Positions 43,623 to 50,577 of a stretch of 64,000 nt of DNA are shown in pieces. Each line of letters begins with the position of its first letter. The first letter of the stretch is position 1. The notes below the pieces were generated by a model. It was not told the DNA's origin, did no database searches, and worked only from the letters and a program-made list of their open reading frames with translations. The position numbers and the translations under genes are program-made. The stretch comes from an uncultured Granulosicoccus sp. (GTDB taxonomy: Bacteria; Pseudomonadota; Gammaproteobacteria; Granulosicoccales; Granulosicoccaceae), in NCBI GenBank assembly GCA_947495035.1, contig CANLXI010000032.1, positions 1 through 64,000 on the forward strand, written 5' to 3'.

Positions 43623-44231
43623 CTATGGGCTGTCATCGCAAGTGATCGCCTGCCCGAAGGTGTCGTACAGTGTGCCGTCACCGGTGCTGCGCGCCTGTCG
43701 CACATCACCACTCATGGACACATTGACCGCGCGCGCCGCACGACTGCCTCTGTCATCACAGAAAGTGAATGTGCCAGAACCGCGCCAGTTGCTCAGTCCA
43801 CGAGGGCCGAACCTTACATACGAGCGTTGAGTGGCGTCCGCCACGCCCTGGGTAATGGCACTGTTCGCCAGGGTAAAACCCGTGGGTAGAGGGCTGGCGA
43901 CCTTCAGGACGGTTTCGCTTGCATCGATGATGCCGGCGGTTGCAGCATTGTCCACGAAGACAATCCAGCCCTGGTTCCAGTTGGTACCGCAACTCGTATC
44001 ACTGTTACGTGCGCATACGCTGACGCGGGACGACTGCTTGATGGCTTCCGAACGGGCGAAAGTCAGTGCTCCGGTGAGGTCCATGACGCGACTGTCCTGG
44101 CGGGACTGCTGCAGGGTCTCCTTGAAGCTTGGCACGGCTATACCCAGCAGAATGCCGGCCACCGCCAGAGTGATCAGCAACTCCATCAAGGTAAACCCCC
44201 GAACCGAGTGACTGTCGGGACTCTGTTTCAT
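43623..44231 (-). CDS. fimT: FimT/GspH-type minor pilin, copy b
   Basis: The 202-residue protein begins at ATG 44231 (MKQSPDSHSVRG); a longer upstream open frame is Pro/Arg-rich and unlike coding sequence. Prepilin site RG is followed by FTLMELLITLAVAGILLGIAVPSF, then a GspH domain with FARSEAIKQSSRVSVCAR, GWIVFVDN and FGPRGLSN. It is the first gene of the complete operon copy and sits opposite the hyuA-type gene across a 131-bp divergent region. Confidence 0.9.
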   Translation of the reverse strand: MKQSPDSHSVRGFTLMELLITLAVAGILLGIAVPSFKETLQQSRQDSRVMDLTGALTFARSEAIKQSSRVSVCARNSDTSCGTNWNQGWIVFVDNAATAGIIDASETVLKVASPLPTGFTLANSAITQGVADATQRSYVRFGPRGLSNWRGSGTFTFCDDRGSRAARAVNVSMSGDVRQARSTGDGTLYDTFGQAITCDDSP

Positions 44232-44362
44232 CAATTGTTTCTTCTTCGACACCCAGATGTGTACTGCTAGCGGCAACATTCCGGTTTTTTGCAGTGTGAG
44301 TGGTTTACAAGCGACAGGCCTTGATTGATAGTCGGGACAACGTTGAGTGGAAGGCAGGTAAC
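44232..44362. promoter_or_regulatory. Divergent region between minor pilin operon and hyuA-type gene
   Basis: These 131 bp must hold the promoter of the pilin operon and that of the hydantoinase-like gene. GGCAGG at 44353 precedes the GTG start of the latter. A run of six T (44284-44289) is visible, but no -35/-10 or sigma-54 (GG-N10-GC) element is convincing. Confidence 0.35.
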
Positions 44363-46348
44363 GTGGGATTTCAACTGGGACTGGATACGGGTGGTACCTA
44401 CACGGACGCGGTTCTGGTCGACGATGAGCAACGAGTGGTATCCAGTGCCAAATCGCTGACAACCCATGCGAATCTGGTAGAGGGCTTGCAATCGGCTGTC
44501 GACAGGATCGTCGATGCCGATGTCGCATCCGGGATCGAACTGGTCTCCTTGTCCACGACACTGGCGACCAACGCTCTGGTGGAGGGGCGTGGTCGGCCCG
44601 TGGCACTGATTCTGGTCGGATTCACACCCGGGCAGATGCAGCGTGCCAATCTGCAGCAGGCCCTGGCGGGCGACCCGGTGATCTTTCTGCAGGGAGGGCA
44701 CGATGCGAGCGGGCATGCCGTGGCCGCACTGGATACCACCAGCTTGCGCAGTTTCGTGGAAGAGATCGATGATCGGGTGGAAGCCTATGCTGTGTCCTCC
44801 ATGTTTGCCGTGCGAAATCCGTCTCACGAGAATGAGGTGCAGACGCTGATAGCCTCGATGACGGGCAAGCCGCTGAGTTGTGGTCACCAGTTGACTTCCG
44901 GGCTCGATGCGCCCCGTCGTGCATTGACGGCCTTGCTCAATGCCCGGCTGATTCCCATGATCGAGGCGCTGCTGCAGGCGACTCGGGCAATGCTGCAGCA
45001 ACGTGGCATCCGGGCACCGTTGATGGTGGTAAAGGGTGACGGGTCCCTGATCAGTGATGCAATGGCATTGAGCCGACCGGTGGAAACGATTCTCAGCGGG
45101 CCTGCTGCCAGTGTGGTAGGTGCTCGCTTTCTTTGCCGTGAAGAGAATCTTCTGGTATCGGACATGGGGGGGACCACAACCGATATCGCGCTGATCCGCG
45201 ATGGGCGACCGCGATTGAACCCCGAGGGAGCCATCGTGGGGGGCTGGCGAACCATGGTTCAGGCCATCGATGTGCAGACCCATGGTCTGGGAGGGGACAG
45301 TGGCATATGGTACAACCGTGAACAACGGCAGTTCGACCTACAGACGCAACGCGTCCTGCCGCTGAGCCTGCTGGTCCATCAGCGGCCCGAGCTGGAAGAA
45401 GTGCTTGAAGCACAGCTGCGATTGCCTTTCAGTACAACGCACAGCGCGCAGTTTGTTCTTGCCCATGGACCGCAGGTCAATCTGACCGGGCTGTCCGCGC
45501 AGCAACGGGAGTTGCATGAGCGGATCGTCGAGAAACCGATTGCCGTACAGAGCCTTTTCAGTGATCAGACAATGGAACGTGCCTTGAGCAGACTGGAGCA
45601 GCGTGGCCTGGTGCTGCGCGCCGGTTTCACGCCCAGCGACGCTGCGCATGTGCTGGGTCGCCAGACAGATTGGAACCGCCATGCTGCCTGTCTGGGTGCG
45701 CAATTGCTGATGCGCTATGCCAAAGACAATCATGGCCCCATCTACGGTGATGAGGACGCATTCTGCACGGCTCTGGCCGGCAAGGTGTCGAGTGCCACGG
45801 CATTGATGCTGCTGGATGCTGCGGCAGCGAGCCAGAAGGGTGGCAGGGCTCTGTCGGAATCACAGAAGACATTGCTGCAGGCAGGTTTCGCGGAATCCGA
45901 TGGACAACTGCTGCGTGTTCGTGCCAGCGTGAATCTACCTGTGGTTGCGTTGGGTGCGCCGGCCCGCAGTTACTACCCGGCGACAGCGGAGTTACTGGAT
46001 ACTCGGCTTGTAGTGTGCGAGCACGCTCAGGTGGCCAATGCGCTGGGGGCGGTGGTTGGCTCGGTTCGTCAGGAGCAGCATATTCTCTTGACACCGGCTG
46101 GCGGTGAACGTGTCCAGATACTCCTGTCTTCGGGGCCGGAAGTGCATGAAACGCTGGAAGAGGCTGCGGTGGCGGCGGCGCGGATCTGCAGTCAGCTGGC
46201 CGCCGAGAAACTGCAGCAGGCTGGTGGAGCCGAGTTCATCATCACGGTAGAGCGCCATGACAACATGGTTACCAGGGATGGTCAGCGTACCTTCCTGGAA
46301 AGTCGTATCAGCGCCGTGGCCGTGGGTCGTCCGGCAGGACTGGCATGA
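44363..46348 (+). CDS. Hydantoinase/oxoprolinase A-subunit family protein
   Basis: The 661-residue protein starts at GTG 44363 behind GGCAGG. The N-terminal actin-like ATPase half has FQLGLDTGGTYTDAVLVD and LSTTLATNALVEGRG. The second half has ILSGPAASVVGARFL and SDMGGTTTDIALIRDGRP. These are the motifs of HyuA-type N-methylhydantoinase, acetophenone carboxylase and oxoprolinase subunits, which open a lactam ring or carboxylate with ATP hydrolysis. The usual HyuB partner is not adjacent, so the substrate and even catalytic competence are uncertain. Confidence 0.85.
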   Translation: MGFQLGLDTGGTYTDAVLVDDEQRVVSSAKSLTTHANLVEGLQSAVDRIVDADVASGIELVSLSTTLATNALVEGRGRPVALILVGFTPGQMQRANLQQALAGDPVIFLQGGHDASGHAVAALDTTSLRSFVEEIDDRVEAYAVSSMFAVRNPSHENEVQTLIASMTGKPLSCGHQLTSGLDAPRRALTALLNARLIPMIEALLQATRAMLQQRGIRAPLMVVKGDGSLISDAMALSRPVETILSGPAASVVGARFLCREENLLVSDMGGTTTDIALIRDGRPRLNPEGAIVGGWRTMVQAIDVQTHGLGGDSGIWYNREQRQFDLQTQRVLPLSLLVHQRPELEEVLEAQLRLPFSTTHSAQFVLAHGPQVNLTGLSAQQRELHERIVEKPIAVQSLFSDQTMERALSRLEQRGLVLRAGFTPSDAAHVLGRQTDWNRHAACLGAQLLMRYAKDNHGPIYGDEDAFCTALAGKVSSATALMLLDAAAASQKGGRALSESQKTLLQAGFAESDGQLLRVRASVNLPVVALGAPARSYYPATAELLDTRLVVCEHAQVANALGAVVGSVRQEQHILLTPAGGERVQILLSSGPEVHETLEEAAVAAARICSQLAAEKLQQAGGAEFIITVERHDNMVTRDGQRTFLESRISAVAVGRPAGLA

Positions 46349-46539
46349 AAGGTGATTGCCGTTGCGGTTGCCGCCGGTACCGATAATGCTTGCGGCAAGT
46401 CATTGCGTCACACAGGTGTCAGGACTTGTTCCCTTGAAAGATGTTGTAGGGTAGGGGTCTGCAACCATATTCGCGCCATGCAACGCCAACAGGCGCCGTT
46501 ACTGCAGCATCTTGCAAACTACGTACCACGGAGATCTTA

Positions 46540-46983
46540 ATGTCAGAAAATGCCAGTTATCCGACTCTTGCCGAAATGGGCATTGTTCGATTCCATGAAA
46601 TTTCACACTACAGCCTGCGTCAGGATGGCCTGGACAAGGACGTACTGCGAATCATCTACAAGCGGGCCAAGGGGTCGTTTCTGCCTTACAGCCGAAAGTA
46701 CAAGTTTGGTCGTTCTCTGAAAACGGTTGTCGCCGATGGCGGAACTGCACGCATGGAGCACAGCTACGAGATATCCCCTTTCCTGCTCAAGGCTGTGGCT
46801 GAACTCGACAAGCTGGTTGATATCAACAAGCATGATTCTTCCAAGTCGAGCAATACGGAACTGGCAGCCGATGTACTGACCGAGCTCAACGAGCTGGAGA
46901 GCATGGTCAAGGCGTCGGATGCAGAAGCTGCGGCCATCGCTGCCAAGTTCGAAAGCATTCGCAAGCACATCGACGCTCTGTAG
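46540..46983 (+). CDS. UPF0325 / DUF3461 family protein (YaeH-like)
   Basis: The 147-residue protein matches E. coli YaeH in pattern: an N-terminal LAEMGIVRFHEISHYSLRQDG, then LRIIYKRAKGSF, KYKFGRSLKTVVADGG and ISPFLLKAVAELD, and a helical C-terminal tail (about 100-147). Function of the family is unknown to me. It is soluble and probably cytoplasmic. It stands alone, converging on lpd. Confidence 0.87.
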   Translation: MSENASYPTLAEMGIVRFHEISHYSLRQDGLDKDVLRIIYKRAKGSFLPYSRKYKFGRSLKTVVADGGTARMEHSYEISPFLLKAVAELDKLVDINKHDSSKSSNTELAADVLTELNELESMVKASDAEAAAIAAKFESIRKHIDAL

Positions 46984-47084
46984 TACGCCGCATGCAACAG
47001 AGGGCGGATACTCGCTGAGAACATTCGCCTCGATGATGACTGTCTGGTCCAGAGCCGGCCGGAGTCTGCTGCTGCATCGGCTTG

Positions 47085-47115
47085 CGGCAGCTGCCTGTCA
47101 GACAGGCAGCTGCCG
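47085..47115. terminator. Long perfect inverted repeat between convergent genes
   Basis: Fifteen bases (47085-47099, CGGCAGCTGCCTGTC) are repeated in inverted form at 47101-47115 around a single A. The RNA would fold into a stem of about 13 bp with the loop TCAGA on either strand. No U-tract follows. It lies 12 bp past the lpd stop and about 100 bp past the UPF0325 gene, so it can act as a shared terminator or RNA-stabilising hairpin. Confidence 0.6.
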
Positions 47116-47126
47116 GCTCGGATCCA

Positions 47127-49013
47127 TCAGCGCTTCGGCACGTAGATATCGGTGACGGTGCCTTCAGCAACTTCAGCTGCAAAATTGAAGGTTTCCGACA
47201 GGGTCGGGTGAGGGTGTACGGTGAGTGCGATATCCTCGATGTCCGCGCCCATCTCCAAGGCCAGCACGGCCTCGGCGATCAGTTCGCCCGCATTGGGTCC
47301 CACCATGCCGGCACCCAGAATGCGCTTGCTCTCCGGATCGTAAAGAACCTTTGTCAGACCTTCACTGCGTGCCATGCTCAGTGCACGACCACTGGCGGCC
47401 CAGGGGAAGACACCTTTTTCGAAGGCGATTCCCTGCTCCTTGGCCGTCGTCTCGGTCAATCCCATCCAGGAGACTTCCGGGTCGGTATAGGCGACTGAAG
47501 GTATGGTCCTGGCATCGAAATGACTCTTCTGACCTGCGGCCACTTCGGCGGCGACCTTGCCTTCGTGGGTGGCCTTGTGCGCCAGCATCGGTTGCCCGAC
47601 GAGGTCGCCGATGGCAAAGATGTGATCGACGTTGGTTCTCTGCTGGGAGTCCACCTTGATGAAACCACGATCATCCACCTTGACTCCGGCCTTGTCGGCA
47701 TCCACAGCATGGCCATTGGGACTGCGTCCGACTGCCAGCAGGACGCGGTCGAAGGTATCGCTGGCCGGAGCCTTGCCGCCTTCGAAGCTCACCGTCAGAC
47801 CTGCCTCGCCGGATTCCATGCCGGTGACCCGGGATCCGACCAGGATATTCTCGAAGTCCTTTTTCAGCCGCTTTTCCAATGGTCGTACCAGATCTCGATC
47901 GCAACCGGGCATCAGACCGTCCGAGAGTTCCACCACGGTCACCTGGCTGCCCAGACCGGCGTACACACAACCCATTTCCAGGCCGATGATGCCGCCGCCG
48001 ATGACCAGCAGACGCTTGGGAATATCGGCCAGCTGCAGTGCGCCGGTGGAGTCCATCAGGCGCTCGTCGTCATACGGAAAGTCGGGGATACGGATACTGC
48101 GCGAACCGGCGGCGATGATGGCCTTGTCGAAACTGACGAGGCGCGGTGACTCGTCGTTCTCATTGTCCGGCATCGAGGCGCTGACGGCCATCACGTGACT
48201 GCTCTGGAAGCGACCGAAGCCCTGCATGACGCTGACCTTGCGCTGTTTGGCCAACCCTGCGAGCCCGCCCGTCAACTTGCCGATGACATCCTCCTTGAAC
48301 GCCCGCAGCTTGTCGATGTCGATCTCCGGTTCGGCAAAAGTGACCCCATGAGCGGCCATGCCACGGGTTTCCTGGATGATCGCGGCAGTGTGCAGCAGTG
48401 CCTTGGAAGGAATGCAGCCTACGTTCAGGCACACGCCGCCCAGGTCCGGATAACGCTCTATCAACAGTACCTTGAGGCCGAGATCGGCAGCCCGGAAGGC
48501 GGCTGTATAGCCACCGGGGCCCGCTCCCAGCACGACCAGTTCGTAGTGTTCTTCAGCCGCCTGCCTGTCCTGCTCGGAAGCCACGCTGTTGCTGTCTGCC
48601 GAGCCGGGAGAGGGGCGCTGGCTGTCGGTCGGTGTGTCCCGTGTTTCTGTTTCTCCGGAAGCCTTGTCAGCATCCGGGGAGGGTGATGTATCGTTCTCTG
48701 TGCCGCCGTCGTTCGGGGTGGCTGTCTTGTCCGATTCGGTCGCGTTGTCGCTGTTCCCTGAACCTCCGGCGGCAGCAACATCCATCACCAGGATATCGCT
48801 GCCTTCCGAGACTCTGTCACCGGTATTGACCAGCAGCGATGTGATGACGCCGGCCGCCGGCGATGGTATTTCCATACTCGCCTTGTCGCTCTCGACGGTA
48901 ATCAGCGAGTCCTCCTTCGCAATGGTATCGCCGACGGATACCAGGACTTCGATGACTTCGACATCGCTTGCGTCACCGATGTCGGGAATCTTGACTGTTT
49001 CCAGCTCACTCAT
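47127..49013 (-). CDS. lpdA: Dihydrolipoyl dehydrogenase with N-terminal lipoyl domain
   Basis: This 628-residue E3 re-oxidises dihydrolipoyl groups of pyruvate dehydrogenase using NAD. Residues 1-76 are a lipoyl domain (lipoylation Lys44 in ESDKASME). An acidic Ser/Thr/Asp/Glu linker covers about 80-155. The flavoprotein follows, with the FAD motif GAGPGGYTAAF, the redox disulfide in GGVCLNVGCIPSK (Cys195, Cys200), the NAD motif VIGGGIIGLEMG and the C-terminal His-Glu pair in HPHPTLSE. Most E3 proteins lack a lipoyl domain, but forms with one are known in several proteobacteria. It is the third gene of the PDH operon, 122 bp after aceF. Confidence 0.96.
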   Translation of the reverse strand: MSELETVKIPDIGDASDVEVIEVLVSVGDTIAKEDSLITVESDKASMEIPSPAAGVITSLLVNTGDRVSEGSDILVMDVAAAGGSGNSDNATESDKTATPNDGGTENDTSPSPDADKASGETETRDTPTDSQRPSPGSADSNSVASEQDRQAAEEHYELVVLGAGPGGYTAAFRAADLGLKVLLIERYPDLGGVCLNVGCIPSKALLHTAAIIQETRGMAAHGVTFAEPEIDIDKLRAFKEDVIGKLTGGLAGLAKQRKVSVMQGFGRFQSSHVMAVSASMPDNENDESPRLVSFDKAIIAAGSRSIRIPDFPYDDERLMDSTGALQLADIPKRLLVIGGGIIGLEMGCVYAGLGSQVTVVELSDGLMPGCDRDLVRPLEKRLKKDFENILVGSRVTGMESGEAGLTVSFEGGKAPASDTFDRVLLAVGRSPNGHAVDADKAGVKVDDRGFIKVDSQQRTNVDHIFAIGDLVGQPMLAHKATHEGKVAAEVAAGQKSHFDARTIPSVAYTDPEVSWMGLTETTAKEQGIAFEKGVFPWAASGRALSMARSEGLTKVLYDPESKRILGAGMVGPNAGELIAEAVLALEMGADIEDIALTVHPHPTLSETFNFAAEVAEGTVTDIYVPKR

Positions 49014-49135
49014 TGGATCTTGTTCTCCGGGGCCGGCAGCTGCACTGTGCAGAGTGCTTTCGGGTGCAGCTGCCTGTGAAGGGTTTTCCGATACGGCATC
49101 AATCTGCGAGCCCGGTTTGTTGGTGACAATCCGGA

Positions 49136-50566
49136 CTAGAGCGTGAGTCTGCGTATATCGCTGATCTGGCGGACATAGTGCGCCATGAAGCGAGCCGCAT
49201 CCGCACCATCGACGACTCGGTGATCATAGGTAAGATCCAGCGGACACATGAGACGAGGCACGAATTCACTGCCATTCCAGACCGGTTGCATGGTGGCCCG
49301 GGTTATACCCAGAATGGCAACCTCGGGCGGGTTGACGATGGGGGTGAAAGAGGTACCGCCAATCCCTCCAAGACTGGAGATGGTCATGCTGGCACCCTGC
49401 ATTTCGTCCGGTTTGAGCTTCTTGTTGCGGGCCCTGGAACTGACGTCGGACATCTCTTCGGCAAGCTGGTTGATGCTCTTCTTGTCGACATCCCGGAACA
49501 CCGGCACTACCAGGCCGTTGGGTGTATCGACGGCGATGCCGATGTGGTAATAGTTCTTGTAGAACAGGGCTTCGCCATCGGCCGACAGGGAGCTGTTCAG
49601 GCGGGGAAAGGCCTGCAGGGTTTTCACCAGTGCCTTCATGTGAAAGGCCAGACCGGTCACCTTGGGATCGCCTTCACGGGCCTCGTTCTTCAATTGCTTT
49701 CTGAACGACTCCATTTCCGTGACGTCGGCCAGCTCGTGATGCGTCACCATGGGCAGATTGAGCCAGGCCCGGTGCAGGTTGGCAGCACTGAGCTTGTTGA
49801 TACGGCCCAATGGGACGCGCTCGACATCGCCGAATTTGGTGAAGTCGACTTCCGGTATGGCAGGAATGCCGGCGCCACTGCCAGCCACACCGCCGGCATG
49901 GCTGCCGTAGTTGGCACTGACGCCTTCCATCGCCTGTTTGATGAAGGCGCGCACATCATCCTTGCTGATTCGGCCCTTGGGGCCGGTGCCGCTGATCAGC
50001 GACAGATCTGCTCCATGCTCTCGTGCATAACGGCGGACGCCGGGGCTTGCATGGGCCTTGCGTATCCTGTCATCACTGATGTGTGCCGTCGGAGAGCTGG
50101 AGGTACTGCTGCTCTTGTCGGCAGCCTTGCTTGCCGCCGCCTTCGACTCCTCGGCAGCGGATGCAGAGGAGTCGCTCTCTCGAGGCGCGTCGTCTGCCGC
50201 CGTGGGTGCGGCGTCATCTTCCGACGATTCCCTTGACGAGTCTGTCGAGCCTTCCGACGATGAGTCTTTCGATGAGTCTTTGGATGAGGACGCTTTTTCG
50301 TCGGCGCTGCCGCCATCCATCGTGCTCATCGTGCCGATCACATCACCGGCGTTGACCGTATCTCCGACCGAGATGCTCAGTGACTCGATGACACCTGCCT
50401 CCGTGGCAGGCACTTCCATGCTCGCCTTGTCGCTCTCCAGAGTCAGCAGAGAATCATCCACACTGATCTGGTCGCCAGGCGACACCAGGATCTCGATGAT
50501 CTCGACGTTTTCCGAATCACCGATATCGGGGATGACGATGTCTTTCACGTTGTCTGATTCACTCAT
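49136..50566 (-). CDS. aceF: Dihydrolipoamide acetyltransferase, PDH E2
   Basis: The 476-residue E2 transfers acetyl groups from lipoate to CoA and forms the core of the complex. One N-terminal lipoyl domain (Lys47 in ESDKASME) is followed by a long Ser/Asp/Glu/Ala linker. The peripheral-subunit-binding domain has SPGVRRYAREHG and GTGPKGRISKDDV. The catalytic domain carries TYDHRVVDGADAARF (His-x3-Asp-Gly). E. coli AceF has three lipoyl domains; here there is one, with a further one on E3. ATG 50566 follows GGGAGG at ideal spacing, 11 bp after aceE. Confidence 0.95.
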   Translation of the reverse strand: MSESDNVKDIVIPDIGDSENVEIIEILVSPGDQISVDDSLLTLESDKASMEVPATEAGVIESLSISVGDTVNAGDVIGTMSTMDGGSADEKASSSKDSSKDSSSEGSTDSSRESSEDDAAPTAADDAPRESDSSASAAEESKAAASKAADKSSSTSSSPTAHISDDRIRKAHASPGVRRYAREHGADLSLISGTGPKGRISKDDVRAFIKQAMEGVSANYGSHAGGVAGSGAGIPAIPEVDFTKFGDVERVPLGRINKLSAANLHRAWLNLPMVTHHELADVTEMESFRKQLKNEAREGDPKVTGLAFHMKALVKTLQAFPRLNSSLSADGEALFYKNYYHIGIAVDTPNGLVVPVFRDVDKKSINQLAEEMSDVSSRARNKKLKPDEMQGASMTISSLGGIGGTSFTPIVNPPEVAILGITRATMQPVWNGSEFVPRLMCPLDLTYDHRVVDGADAARFMAHYVRQISDIRRLTL

Positions 50567-50577
50567 GATCGCCTCCC

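Noticed and set aside
43623..44606. Long form of fimT copy b with a 125-residue N-terminal extension
   Set aside because: A prepilin leader must be short. The extension is Pro/Arg-rich and overlaps the hyuA-type gene on the other strand.
46984..47126. tRNA or other structured RNA gene at the long palindrome
   Set aside because: A simple hairpin only; no cloverleaf or conserved T-loop sequence.
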